DNA of 64,000 bases from Magnolia sinica (taxonomy: Eukaryota > Streptophyta > Magnoliopsida > Magnoliales > Magnoliaceae): the NCBI RefSeq assembly GCF_029962835.1, contig NC_080581.1, forward strand, positions 22,334,001-22,398,000. Direction: 5' to 3'. The notes beneath the pieces are model-generated. The model did not search any database. It saw only the letters and a program-made list of their open reading frames with translations, and was not told the DNA's origin. Both the position numbers and the translations under genes were made by a program. Positions 36,831 to 50,500 of the stretch are shown here, piece by piece. The first letter of the stretch is position 1; every line of letters begins with the position of its first letter.

Positions 36831-37984
36831 AACTGTGTATGGCCCACCTTGATATATTTCATGTATATCGACATCGTCCATATATTTTTCCATCATATAT
36901 TTAGGATGTGATTTCGAATCATAAGAACTCAATAATCTCAGGTGGGTCATGAAATCGCTCTTATGATGATTTTTTTCACCTTTGGATTTTGCTGTTTTGA
37001 TGAGGCTGTATGTTGAATTCTAGGGGTTGTAGGGTTTGATTTTGTTTTCTTGTTAAAGATTGTTCGATTCTACTAGTGGTGTTTGGAAACTGACCTCTGA
37101 TATTAATTTGATTCCATTTGGAAAAAATTCTGTCTGTGTCAATGTCTTGTGTTTCTGCAAGTTCTAGGGTTTCTAGTGAGACTTATGTGTTGTGTTTTAG
37201 TGTTTTGGAGTCCTTGGAGCCAATATGTGGGGGCCGACTGTGGATGGGTGGAGAGCTGGGAATGCCTTTCATGGAACAATCTCTGCCACCTGATTGGTGG
37301 ACTTGGTACGATTGGATGGATGTTGGTCGTCTTTTTTTTCTTTTTTTGAGATTCCATTTGGCTTAATTAACTATATTCCAGTGCCTTTTTAATTAACAAG
37401 CAGCTTAAACTATATCTAAGCTGTGCAAGTTTACATCTCATTGCTTTGGACACGAGTTAATAGTCGAAAAATGATAACATGAGAATGGCCTATACTAATG
37501 TATGCATTTGGTACCAATTCTTAATGTTGGCAACACCTGGCATACCTGTACCCTCTCCAAAGGTCACACTGATTGGATGATCTCAATTGTCTGAAATTGT
37601 CGTTGGATTAATTTGGACCATTTTCTTTTTGACTATCCTGAGGAACATTGACTTGTACTATTCTTTTTAAACATCTATATGCTTCAATCTTCTTTGGTCT
37701 GCACTTGGGTTGAAGGGCACATCTATTCTGTTGGGTAGAACACTTATTTTAATATCACAATGATTGGATAATCTCAACCATCTGATATTACCATTGAATT
37801 TAGACCATTTTCTTTTTTACCAAGGTATTGAGGAACTTTGATTTGCACTCCTCTTACTTAAACGTGTATATTTTTTTTAACCTCGAGTTAACACCCTTCT
37901 TCTTTTTCTTTTTCTTTTTTCTTTTCACGTTTACATGTTTTTAATCCCACCTTGTGTATTGTAGGCCACATCCATTCAATTTGG
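36831..37984. other. CACTA interior, unique-looking DNA
   Basis: Plus-strand frame of 82 codons at 37118-37366 is unrecognised. A duplicated segment around gattggat(g/a)atctcaa lies at 37573 and 37764 (offset about 191), each followed by ttagaccatttt-type sequence. No support for a gene. Confidence 0.4.
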
Positions 37985-38346
37985 TATAGATCCCTTTTTT
38001 TTTTTCAAATTTTCTTGTCAAAATACAAAATCTAGTTTTCTTTTTTAAAAAATATATTTTTTTACATTTTTTCAATTTTTTCACAATTTTGTTTAATTTC
38101 TTATTTTTTTTTTCAAAATATCATTTTTCAATCTCACTTTTGTTATATAACTTTTTAATTTTTGTTGTCAAAATACAAAATCTAGTTTTCTTTAAAAAAA
38201 AATAAATATTTTTTTACAATTTGTCTATTTTTTCACAATTTCATTTAATTTTTTAAATTTTCTTTTTCAAAATATCATTTTCTTTTATCGAAATCTTGTT
38301 ATATAACTTTTTAATTTTTATTTTTAAAAGACAAAATCTAGTTTTC

Positions 38347-38429
<83 letters not shown>

Positions 38430-38965
38430 ACAATTTGTCAATTTTTTCACAATTTTGTTTAATTTTTTAAACTTTCTTTTTCAAAATATCATTTTTGTTA
38501 TATAAATTTTTAATTTTTCTTTTCAAAATACAAAATCTAGTTTTCTTTTTTAAAATATATATTTTTTTACAATTTGTCAATTTTTTCACAATTTTGTTTA
38601 ATTTTTTAAACTTTCTGTTTCAAAATATCATTTTTTAAATATCACTTTTGTTATACAACTTTTTAATTTTTCTTTTCAAAATACAAAATCTAGTTTTCTT
38701 TTTTAAAATATATATTTTTTTGCAATTTGACAATTTTTTTTACAATTTTGTTTAATTTTTAAAATTTTCTTTTTCAAAATATCATTTTTTAAATATCACT
38801 TTTGTTATACAACTTTTTAATTTTTCTTTTCAAAATACAAAATCCAGTTTTCTTTTTTAAAAAATATATATTTTTGCAATTTGACAATTTTTTACAATTT
38901 TGTTTAATTTTTAAAATTTTCTTTTTCAAAATATCATTTTCTTATCGATTTTTTTTTTTCAAAAT
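37985..38965. repeat. ~153-bp AT-rich tandem satellite, six copies
   Basis: The phrase aaaatacaaaatctagtttt recurs near 38021, 38170, 38324, 38525, 38679 and 38832, that is every 149-154 bases except where a (TA)n tract adds about 47. Each unit also has tttttcacaattttgtttaa and tatcatttttnnnatcact. This is a small satellite inside the CACTA element. Confidence 0.85.
38352..38425. repeat. (TA)n microsatellite
   Basis: About 37 TA dinucleotides inside one unit of the AT satellite. Confidence 0.95.
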
Positions 38966-39139
38966 TATCAACATTATTAAAAGTTCTTAATTTTTATTTC
39001 AAAATCTAGATTTTTATAAAATTACATTTTTTTTCAAAATCTAAATTTTTTTCTTAAACATTGTTAGTTATTTTTCTAAGTTTTTTAACCTTTTTTTTTT
39101 TTTTTTCGAAATTCATAATTTCTTTTATTCTTAATGTTT

Positions 39140-39835
39140 GACTTGAGCATTAGAGACGATTTAGGACCGTCTCTAATGCAGACAGTCCTTGACAGTCTCA
39201 AATAACCATAATAAGACGGCTAAGGACCGTCTCTAATAAAGACGGTCATTGACAGTCTCGAATAGAGACTACTAAGGACCGTCCCTAAGACAGGCTATTT
39301 TTGACTGCCTTCCATAAGTAGTAAAACACGGCCGATGATTGTCTATAATTGAGACGGTCAATGACAGTCTCAGATTACCAATACAAGACGATCAATGACC
39401 GTCTTTAATAGAGACGGTCTTTGACAGTCTCAAACAGAGACAGCTAAGAACCGTTCCTAATACAGACTCTCTTTGATAGTCCCAAATTACAGGAAAAGAT
39501 GGCCAACGACCGTCTCTAATTGAGACGGTCCTTGACAGTCTCAAATTACTAGTAAGAGACGGTTAATGACCATCTCAAATTCCGCCATATAAGACGGTCA
39601 GGGACCGTCTCTTTTTCCCAACGGTCAATGGCTGTCTTTTATCTGCAATTAACGACGGTTTTTGACTGTCTTAAATGATTTGTCAACGTTGAAATTTTTA
39701 AGACAATAATAGAGACGGTCAAGGGCCGTCTAAAAATTTAGAGACGGTTTATGGCCGTCTCTAAAGTGTCTTTAAACTAAGCAATTTTAGAGACGGTCTA
39801 GAACCGTCTCTAAATCCGTCATTTTTTCCCATTTT
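39140..39835. repeat. right subterminal repeat block of the CACTA element
   Basis: About twenty units of gagacggtc...gaccgtctc with short spacers such as caatga or tttgac. The core matches the left block (gacggtc), but the flanks are gaga/tctc instead of aagg/cctt. Confidence 0.85.
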
Positions 39836-39848
39836 TCACGTAGTGGTA

Positions 39849-41183
39849 GTGGTTCGATTTCCCTACTCTACTATCGGTAGATGCACTCTCCTCGAGTGTA
39901 TCAATATTCACAATTGAAGGTTTTAAATCGGTTTCACCTGTTTCTCCTAAGCTAACAAAAAATCTACAGGTATACTCTCATGTAGGAGGAACACATTTCC
40001 ACCCATGTCGGTGGCTCCAATAGAGACTAAGTTGGTTTTCTATTAACTAACCAACAACCACTAGAAACCTAATCTAAGGACCGACATTTTACTCCCATTG
40101 GATGCTCCCACAGAAAGTAAAAAGTACACACTCATGTTTAGTGATTGCGATCTTAATCTAAGGCCTTACGTACACTCCCATGGGAGGCTCCCCATGGAGA
40201 CTAACATGTACACATCCGTGTTCGATGAATTTGGTCTTATATAATAACCTAAGTCCTATAAAAGAACTTATTCGAGTTTGGTTACAAAATCTACACTTAA
40301 TATTACGCAAGGAAAGAGTATGGATGGACTATACAATTGACATTAACTTGTCGGATTGAACCCCTTTAATTTTTCTTGCTTGGGTTGCTTGATCGATGCT
40401 CTCCCATGCTTCAATCAACTTCATTTGTGCTTTTCCAATCATTAACACTAATGCTTCAACTCTTACGATCATTCCCCTACATGTGATGTGCCAATGAGGT
40501 GATCTAGACAAGGGAGGTGGTGAAATATCTTACAAATAATGGATAGTTGATTTCCTAGGGGATTCACTTAGATGAATGTTCTACATGGTTTAGACAAGGA
40601 TTTGATTATAGGTTTCATGTCTAATCTCTAAAATATGGAGGATATTAAGTTCATTTTTAAACAAAGCTTAAAAAGCTTATTCAAGTGATAAATCCTAAGG
40701 AAGATGACTTAGATCTCTTTGGTTTAAAGGCTTAGGATAAGGGGTCTAAGTGGGGAATCACTTAGGCTTCTATTTCACCAAAAATCCATCCAAATACCCT
40801 ATATAAAGGAATCGAGTTCCAATGGTCATAAAAAGGTTAGAAATGATATTATCGATCGATCGAAGATCAACTGAACTCCTCCCAGAGTTTGTTGTTTTGG
40901 ACTGTTTGGTTTACAATAGCTCTTAACCTCTTTTAGCATATTTATCATATTTTCAATGAGCTCTTAAGGTATGAGTTGATCAAATAAAGGTCTACCTATT
41001 AAGGTTATGTTATTTTGGGTCTAAGGTTAATGTCATCAAGGCACTTCATTTACATGTTCTTCATTCCTTGATGCTCAATGTTGTCTTGTGTTGTAGATCT
41101 TCAACTTCTAAGGGTTCAATTGATTCCTTAACCTGTGGACTCATGTGATTGACAAATAATGTGCACCGATAACCGCACTAATA
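39849..41183 (-). repeat. 3' LTR of element E, main fragment
   Basis: Begins gtggttcgatttccc right after the GTA duplication and ends ccgcactaata next to the polypurine tract. On the minus strand the LTR starts TATTAGTGCGG, a mutated TG start. A minus-strand TATA-like ttatatagg lies near 40800, appropriate for LTR promoter position. Short open frames inside are not genes. Confidence 0.7.
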
Positions 41184-41200
41184 ATCTCCCCCTTAGTCAA
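41184..41200 (-). other. polypurine tract of element E
   Basis: Minus strand reads aattgactaagggggagat directly before the LTR, the usual plus-strand primer of SIRE-like elements. Confidence 0.75.
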
Positions 41201-41749
41201 TTACATAACAAAACCTAACCTAGATATTTTCTTAGTTCAAACCAATGACAAACCAAAATAACTAAAATTATTACATGTTATTTACAATTAATTTGCAACT
41301 AGAATATAAAAAGACATGTAACTAGCATTGCTCTCCTATAACTGCTCCCCATATCTTCATCAATTCCTTGCAACAACAAATAAATCTTATAAAACAAAAT
41401 TTAACTTATTTTGATGAGAGTTGATCTTTCTCACCTTTTTTATAAGTATTTGACAAAGAGAATTCCTTAAATATATCAATTAAGCATTAAAAAAATGAAA
41501 AGCTCTATAAATTATAGATTTACCACTAAGCACATAATAACAATGGAATATGGTAAATATAACATTAAAACATGGAGCATACTTATTATGGTCATTTAAA
41601 GAGATATACCATTGAAAATATTAATGACCAATGATAGTTTAATAATAAAAATGTGATACTTAAAATTAAATAACTTTAAAACTAAACTATAAAAAAGAAA
41701 TGGTGTTATAATCCTCGAAATGACCTATCAAACACAGGATGAGGCTCTA
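41201..41749 (-). other. non-coding internal remnant of element E
   Basis: AT-rich, no coding frame. The pol gene expected here is absent, so a deletion joins the end of gag to the 3' region. Confidence 0.5.
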
Positions 41750-41979
41750 ATCCTCATATTTTCTTATAAGGCTCATTTAATGAGGCTAAACTCCATAAAT
41801 TTAATTAGTAAGCCCATAGGGACCTTCTAAGGTCACCTATTTAAGGTGTTATGGTCTCCCAAGTCGTGAGGGATGAAAGTTGTCGCGGAGGTCGTTAGAA
41901 CATATAAGTGTCCAAGGTCTTCATTAATAGAGGAGTCTCCAAAATTGGATTTAGACTTCTCCGTATCATCCCATGTTGT
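41750..41979 (-). pseudogene. C-terminal gag of element E, left of LTR C
   Basis: Minus strand encodes TTWDDTEKSKSNFGDSS, the acidic stretch that follows the zinc knuckle in SIRE-like Gag. It joins in frame with the part at 53512 when LTR C and one GTTGT copy are removed. A stop ends it soon after. Confidence 0.65.
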
Positions 41980-43229
41980 TGTAACGCCCAGTGTTTTTAG
42001 GACCTGAGTACACGACTCGTTTCCCAAAAACCAGAGTGTTAACCTTAAGGATGGTCAAATTTACGTATTTTTTTCTCTTTATCAGAGTAAGTAGAAGAGT
42101 GTAGAATGGACAAGTAAGCTAAAAGGGAAGTTTCAATTTTCATTTAGAATATACAAGTGGTTGCCCATATTGACTTATACAAACCAATGTCCCCATTCTT
42201 ACGAATACAAAATGACATAATATTACATGTGAAACAAGGTAAACTGCAACAATCTTGAATTGTGAAATCCTGTAGCAACCCTTAGCAAATAGAATCATGC
42301 ATCCTTGTCAACCATAGCTTGCTCCTCACCAATATACGGGGCCACCTGCACTACCTGTACGGTTGTATATTTGATGGATGAGTGGCCAGCTCAGTATGAA
42401 TTCCCCTCAAGATTACACACCGCCACATTAGGTAAGCATAGTTATAAAACAACAAGGCAATCAAAACAATACATGATGCATTCTTTTTAAATGCATGGAT
42501 GCGTGAATGCACATCAACCTGGGGATGCACATCTAGTCAGACTTGGGCTCGTCACCCATGCAAATCATCGACCTGAAAAAATCATCCAGTCGAAACAGGG
42601 GTCAATAGTCGGTGGCCTGGGAGCTAGCGAAACAATACCCCAACAACTCTAGGGCACATGCTACAGCATCCAGAATAGCCACCCGTCATCGCCAATATGC
42701 TATGAATGCATGATTAGTCAAACCATTATTAGTCCAGTTACAATCTGCCAATTTAAGTAACTCAATGGTCACTACAAAGGGCTCGTCACCTAGCGTAGGC
42801 CAACAGCTCAAGCATAGTGTCCCATTACCACTATCCCCGGCTCATGAGGTCCTTGGGATGTTTTAATAGGATACCTTGATCAAAATGACACCAGTTCAAA
42901 CTCCTTATTTCCCACACATTTTGGCTAATTACATCCTAAGTGTGGCTTGCATACAATCATGGAATCCTCCATGTGTAGCATCAAAAGGTTATGTATAGAG
43001 GCAAATCATGTTAACATGTGACAACATATGACTTCAAATAAGGTATGTAAGGAAGCATCATAAGTTAATAACTACTGATGATATACTACCAAACATGTGA
43101 ATAGTGATCATTGTTTAAGGATTATCTAGCATGTGAGCCTATCATATAGTGAAAGCAAGTATCACAATACTGGTAACTTAGTGTAAACTAGGTTTAGCTA
43201 ATTTAGAAATGGAAAGCCTAAGGGGAAGG

Positions 43230-44524
43230 TCATCACCTGTATGGTAGTGCTCTTGAACTTGGCCCAAGCCTTCTTGTGGTCCAAGGTTGCTTGAGGAATT
43301 TCCTAAAATTATGGTTCATATTTGTCAGGTATTTCCACCGATTGGATTAATAGATATATCACAATGAAATCCTATGGATGGTGCGGATATGCAACACATC
43401 ATGAGGTGAAATTTACTGTACAGATGGACAGTTTGGATGAATCTCGTATATGGTGGAGTCCATATGTGACTAATGTGGGGGTGCATCTAACGGTTCAGAT
43501 GACACTGACACCACCCATGTTGGTGCACACATGCCATGTTAGTCATCCTACTAGGGATTGACACCAAGACCTCTTATGCTTGGAATGAGGTATCTTCATC
43601 CTGTCTGTTAGTTGAGCCATAAATCTGAGTGATCACGGCCAGTGCTGGGCGTCCACAGGTGAATGATTTGGGGTTGTCCATTGATGGACGGCCAGGGATC
43701 CACGTCTTTTGAGGAGTGGATTTATGGTACATGTACTAGGGTGAGGGTTCCATCTTTAGGTAGACATATGAGTGGGGTGTTCAGTAAGGTGGGCCATGCT
43801 GACTTAGATGGTCCGGACTATAGGCAGATGGACGGCCTGGATTATCGTCTAAGGAAATGGTGTGGATGTAGTTACCTGTACGTGGGCTTTATGCGTGAGT
43901 TGATTCCAGATACATGTGGGGTGGGGGCCCAATCTGCTGATTAAATAGATGGGAGGCTTGGATTGCAGCAGAACTTGTGGTGGGCACCTACTTTCGGATC
44001 TGTTTGGACGGTGCAGGTGGGATTACATCAACGTAGGTCTCACACAGGGCCCACACATGTATTTAACATACTATATTAGTGCCACATGTCCCTGACATAT
44101 ATATAAATATTACATATCCATGCATTTGCTATATATTTAAATAATACATCAACATTACATGCGTGGCTTATTTAAATATTATATCTTTCATGCATCTGAT
44201 ACCATGTCACGTGGGTCCCACATGGGCCCTACTTCATGTGTCTAATGTTATATCAGTGCTATATGCACCTGCTACATATTTAAATATTTTATTAACGTCA
44301 TGTGCATCTGGCATGTATATAGATATACATGCATCTGACGCCACATGCATCCACAGACTATATATGTTATCATGTTTTATAATAAAATATTATTTCATGT
44401 ATTTTTCCTCTGTGCAGCAGCATTTAGTGCTGGACGATTTGGAACGTCCATTGGTGGACGGGTTGGGTGTAAAACATCTAGGTGGCCTACCGTGATCATC
44501 TGGTGGTGCAGCCCACACAGCTGG
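43230..44524. repeat. left-centre of LTR C
   Basis: Contains ggatggacggcctgg-type words, and repeated atgcatctg(a/g)cacatgta and tatatttaaata(t) words at 44100-44360. Short frames here have no codon support. Confidence 0.5.
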
Positions 44525-47500
44525 TGTAAGACCCGTGTCCTAGTCCGTACCGTTCCGTTGGCTTCCGCAGTCCTTCTGGTCAAATTCCTGCAACCTTCGC
44601 ACCATATCCGATGTTTGCACGCGATCCTAAGCCAGGTCCCGCACACTGACGTCGGCTCGATTCGAAACTTGTATCATAGCGACCGCTTCGTCGCTGCGGT
44701 TCCAATGCCGTGACTTGCGCACCGAACCGATACCCAGGTTAGAAGATGTCGACCTGCGTTTATTCTGAAGAAACACCGCGCGTTACGGATTTCAAGGGAA
44801 TCTCTACAATTAGTCCCATCAATCAACCATAAATGCATCCCTTACCCCAAGTACATCAACCCATTCCCTCTTTTTCAAAAGTCCACTCTCTTTCCACCTC
44901 ACCATTCCTCTTTTTTCCATTTTCAACAACAACCATACTTCTTTTTCAAAATTTTCAACCCAACCCATCACCCATCCATATCACCTCTCTCTCTCTCTCT
45001 CATTTCTCAAATCTCCCAAGCAACTCAAGCCTCACACATCCAAGCTTCCCTCTCCCTCCCAAGTGTGGTCCACCTTCTCATTTTCCATCTACACCCTCTC
45101 ATCTCTCATCCACACCAATAATCTTCCATCATCCACCATCCAAGGCAAAGGCAAGGAGCATTTGAGGCCAAGGGAGCAAGGAGGAGGCTTAAAGGTGGGT
45201 GATCCACCGTTGAAATCTTGATCTTTATGGCCCACTTATTGTGGGACCCATTTTGATGTATGTGATGTATCAATGGAGGGCCCATAGTGGCGGGGTCCCT
45301 CCTCTCTATCTCACCGTATATTTTTATCTCTCTCTCTCTCCTTCGTTGTAATGGTGTGGATCCCACTAATATGTGTTATATCTACCCCGTCCATCTACAT
45401 CAGATGGTGTGGCCCACCCTATTGCAAGTGTTGATCCACACCATCCACTGTTTGGATGGGCCTAATGCATCTTTTATATATATATATATATGTATGTTAT
45501 ATCTTATATAATATATATATATATATAATATAATATAATATGTATTATATATACATATAATATAATATATATATATCATATGTATATATGTTGGTGGGCC
45601 ACATCTACGTGGGACCCACCACAATAATATGTTTATGTATGCCGTCCAGCGTCCCTGGACGCTGGATGTTGGCAGACAGTGAAGTGTTAACTGGCATGGG
45701 TGTGTGCTTTAAAAAAAAAAGAGAAAGAAGTGGTGGGCCTCTCATGCAAGCCCCACCTTGATGTATAAGTCAAATCCAAGCCGTCCATCCTCTTTCTCAG
45801 ATCATTTTAGGCGTTGAGCCAGAAGTTGAGATCAATCTGACAATCATACGGGCCATACCATGGGAAACGGTAATGTGTACCGTTAAAACCCGCTTTAATG
45901 TTTTTATTCGCCAAAAATATGTTACATATCGGGCTCGTTTGGATGGTCTTGAGATATGGAAGCTAATGAACGGGGTGGATTTCTCTGATCAGGGCCCCAC
46001 CTGTGAAAAACCATGAGAAAACGGTATTTAAAAAAAATATTCAATGCAGCAGCAGCGCTGCTGCTGTCAGAAGATCGCAGGCAGCACGCCTGTGGCTGCT
46101 TGGGCGGGCGGACGGCCTGGCAGGGCCCTCGTGGCCCAACTGTGGGCCCCACCTTGATGCGTTCTGCCCATCAGCACCGTGCATTTGATGGGTCCCCACG
46201 GACCAACCATCCATCCCAAAAATCAGCCTTATAAGGAACTCATGTGGGCCACACCATTTAAAATCATGTGAAGACATGCCAAAACATATAAAATCACTTG
46301 GTGGGGCCTACCTGAGTTTTGGATGTTGCTGAAACTAGGTCTGGACCGTTAGCTAGGTGGGACTCACATATTGGGTGGGCTGGATTTGTGAACCACATTT
46401 TGGTGGGCCCCACGCTCACCCCAGGTCCAAGTGACCCCTGTCCGTTTGAATGGCAACAAACATCACTGTGGGCCCTACCCTCCTATGGTCCACGTGACCT
46501 TATGAATGGATTGAATGATAAATAAATAGTATAGTGGGCCCTAGGTTTGAGTGACCTTATGAACAACTTGGGGGTCATATAAACAGTGCAGTGGGCCCCA
46601 GACTAGTGGGCCCTACCCTGGACCATATGACTTTATGAACAGTTGGGTGGAAAATAAACATTATGTTGGGCCCTAGGCTAGGTGGAGAATAAACATTATG
46701 GTGAGTCCTAATTAGAACCCACCTATGTATGTATTGTAATCCACACCCTCCATTAGTGTGGGCTCCACCATGATGTATGTGTTTCATCCAACTGTCCAAT
46801 CATTTTGAAAATAATTGAAGGCCCATTGTTGAGGCCCATCTTGATGTATTGGTGGTCCTTGTTAAGGCCTACCTTGATTTGTATAAAGCCCATATTATGA
46901 GGCCCATTGAGGCCCACCTTGATATAGATATGGGGCTTATGCTATGTAGCCCATTTGATGTATTTGGGTCCTTGGGTCGAGGCCCAATAAGATGTACAAA
47001 AGGCCCATCGCAATGTGTGATTCATGGAAGGCCATCCCTTGGGAGCAATGTTGGTTTGATGTCCACATTGTGAGGATAATGTTGGTTAAATGTCCGCATT
47101 ACGACTCTCCCTAAGGCCCATTAATAGGCCCGTACCTGTAGTATATAGGCTGTCTAGGCCCATTTTCATTTTGATCAGAGCCCATCACCACATAACATGT
47201 ATAGCATAGATCCATGATTCATGATCATACGCATCATATGCATGCCTGATATGAGAAGTGACTGATCATAACATATGCCTTCGGGCAGATCGTTATAGGC
47301 TCCCTGATAGTCAAGTCACCCCACATGAGTGCTCGGTACGCGCAGGATTGTTGCATGTTTGGTAGGGTGGTTCATGCACTTGCATTTGTGTGATCATGAT
47401 TATTATATGTCCTAGCAACATCAGGACCATAGCCTCCATAGATTCATCATGGGTGGCTGGGTTGGATACCGAAAATGTTTAGTTCTAGCATACGGGCGCC

Positions 47501-50500
47501 ATAGATGTCCCTGGGTGAAAATTCCTAAATCCGATGGTACCAGAGGATGACTCCAATGTCGATACTGAGTGGATATATGAGCGCACGAGGGCCGAATACC
47601 AGAAGGCCGCGTCTCTGTTCACTCCCCAAGTATAGGGTTGTGATGTAGTAATAAACTCGGTAAGACCGAGGTCGAATCCACAGGGACTGATACCTGTACG
47701 TTATCTGAAACCAAGTAGGACTAGAACTAGACTAAGATGTGATCTAAACAAAATAGAATTTTAAGGAATAATTGGGGAATAATTATCTAAAACTTTAAGG
47801 AATTCAGAGGAAGGAAACTAGGGATTCAGAGGATCCACTTGTAGAGATTAGGGAGATCTTATGCCTGCATCAAGGATTATGGAATCCAAACTGAACTTAC
47901 TTGATCTGGTTTTTAAGAGATGAAAGGTATATGAATTAGAATGGATTCCATCACCACACCATGCCCAGGAGACAAAGTTAACAAAAGAATTAAACTAATT
48001 ACCAACCAATCAACATGCCATGAAGGTCAAGAAGGGTACCATCATCCAACCATGCCTAAGAGACGATGGTGGACAGCAGGGCCTCCTGATGTCATAAACA
48101 TCAAAGAGAAAAAGAAATATTCAAAGCCATTGCAAACCCATTGTAATTTTAGTCACAACAGACCATTAAAGGCTGAAACGAATATTCTTTTAATAATCAA
48201 TACAAATCAACTTCAGTTCATGAATTTAAATGAAAAGCAGGAAATAATATCTCCCATCTCGCCACAAGCTTCACCTCTTAGCCCTAGCTAAGAGGATTAG
48301 CTACACATGAATGGGCTGATTAAAACAGCAAAATAAAAATAAAACAGGAAAAGAAAAGAACAAGAAGGAAAGAGAGAAAAAACCCAGCTTTTCCTCCCGT
48401 TCGAGCCGTCCGTCTCTTTCAATCCCAGCAGCCCTCTCTCCAAAATCTCTCCAGAAGCCGAAAGCAACTCCACGTTCAGCCGCCAATCGTCCAGCAGCCA
48501 ATGTCTCTGCCTCCCACGTCCAGCCAAAAAGCCTCCACGGCAGCTCTGAATCCCCAAGTCCCTGCCAAGATCTCCCTTTCACGTTTCAGCCACCGCTCCT
48601 GTCCCAAACTCTCTTCTCTTTTCCTCCTTTCTCTGTGTTTCCTTTATATCCTGGTCCCCTGCGAATCAAAGACTTCATGCCCAAGTCTAAGTTGTAGCGT
48701 CGGGAGAGAAGGATAGTTATTTATGCAGCCGCGTTCGCGTTCGCAGTGAAAACGCAAAATATCTTGCGTTTGGGATGTATTTATGGCGCGATATCAAATT
48801 ATCCGTCATTTCTGAGATCTTGGCTAGAATATTGGCCTTCTTGTGGACACATTGGACGGTATGGATCACTTAAATTATTGATGACCGTGGCCCACTATCC
48901 CCCGCAAATCTCGGACCCAACCGGACGCGGAAACAGGGCCTGCGGACGCTGGCTCGCTGTCGAAGTTGGTGGGGCCCACATAGATTTTGTTTTGGGAAAT
49001 CCACTCCGTCCACTGTATTCTGCTCGAAAAACCAGGCGAAAATAACTATTTTTGGATCCAAATCGGTGTGGTCCATGGAAGAAATCAGCTGCAATAGTTG
49101 TAGGGCAGTCCATTTGTGACCATTGAAACCAACACGTGTGCGTGCATGAGTGCATAAAGTCAACATGGGTTTGGCTAAATCGAGCCCCTCTGCATGATAG
49201 ACGGCTCAGATTGAGCATTTGGACCATGGTAATGGCCCACTGAGATCATCCGAAGTCTCTGTTTCATGAAAGAAACAGAGTTCTTCAAAATACGTCCCAC
49301 GTCCCTGTGTTGCCATGCACTCTTAGTGCAAAAAGTGTACTATGTACACTGTATGATTATTATGAGAAATCCACACCAACCATCTTGTTCCTCATTTCAT
49401 TTAAGCCGTGGGGGCCGAAGTTAAAGCGTATCTGGACAACGGGTGGGCCCCAAATCAGAATTTTATGGACTGATCTGTTAGTTCAGCCACTTTCACGAGG
49501 ATCCAATGGCTGAAATTTGACGTGTACGGTTAGTTTTTGGTCTTCGAGCCATGTATAAAGTTTCGAGTCAAACAGATGATGGAAACCCAGTGATCTTGCA
49601 TTCTGGCTGACTTTCAGGCCGCTTGAGCTTCAGTTTCTCAATTTTCGCGGATACCTGGCGTGTAATTCCGTCGATCTTGGTCCCTTGGAGTCCGTCCCTT
49701 GCCTTGGTGCATTCTGAACGTTAAATCCGTGCTTTTAGCATCCTTTTTCAGTCCATGCTCGTAAATACACCTTGCATCACAAACACGATTAAACCGATGC
49801 ATTAAATAGTATCATGTCCATAAATTCAGGTAATAATTGGGTCTGATATGCAATATTTGACCCTCAACAGTCTCCCACTGTGTCGTAGTCGGTTGGAAAG
49901 GAGTGTGGCCTTACTCGCCTGAGGGTAGGGGGCAATACTAGGCTGAGTTTTACCAGCTCGCGAATGGGTCCACTATCGACGTGCCGGATAGGTATTGGCA
50001 GACTATTGGCCAGGTAGATAGTGAGGTTTCTTACGCTCACTTGGACTGTGCGGCTAGGAGAGCGACAGTGCCATTTGGAGTGTATTGAACCCCGGTGATT
50101 ATCCAGAATGAGAACTGTACTGATATATGATGAGGATTGGCATGCTTGAGTTGCATCTCGCATCGCATGGCCGTGTTATGGCCGATGACATTCATATCTT
50201 GCACCGCATAGCCTTGGTATGGATGATTGCATTCATGTACTCATCACCATGATTCTGCATTACTCTGACCTTGCGTTCTGAGCACGCTTATATTGTGCAC
50301 ACACTTACACCACCCTCTAAGCTTTCTACAAGCTTATGCACGATTGATGCATGCAGGTGACGCCAGGACGCAGTCGCAGCCATAGTCTCGCCATAGTTGG
50401 AGCGTGCAGCAGAGCTTTTGGAGTTTTGTTTCTTTCGTTACATTGTATTTTCCCTTTCTGTCGCATTGTACTCAAAAGCTTTTGATCATAGTGGATTTTG

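Larger units (their letters stand above)
19907..39848. mobile_element. CACTA (CMC/EnSpm) DNA transposon, ~19.9 kb, non-autonomous
   Basis: The element spans 19910-39845. Left end is TACTACGCTAAAACTATG; the right end, reverse-complemented, is CACTACGTGAAAAATGGG, so the terminal inverted repeats match imperfectly, with C to T at the first base on the left. A 3-bp duplication GTA flanks it at 19907-19909 and 39846-39848, the size expected for CACTA. Subterminal repeats of the gacggtc...gaccgtc type lie inside both ends. After removal, the host sequence reads tgtGTAgtggttcg, the conserved tagtggttcg phrase of SIRE-like LTRs. The cargo is a telomere-like array, a gene fragment and an AT satellite; no transposase motif was found. 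Confidence 0.8.

Noticed and set aside
38253-38505. Poly Ile-Tyr frames
   Set aside because: Translation of the (TA)n tract.
44833-45165. 110-codon plus-strand frame in LTR B
   Set aside because: Pro/Ser-rich, spans a CT tract, inside a solo LTR.
47941-48716. Frames of 86-116 codons within D
   Set aside because: They lie in a solo LTR, on both strands, with no recognisable domain.
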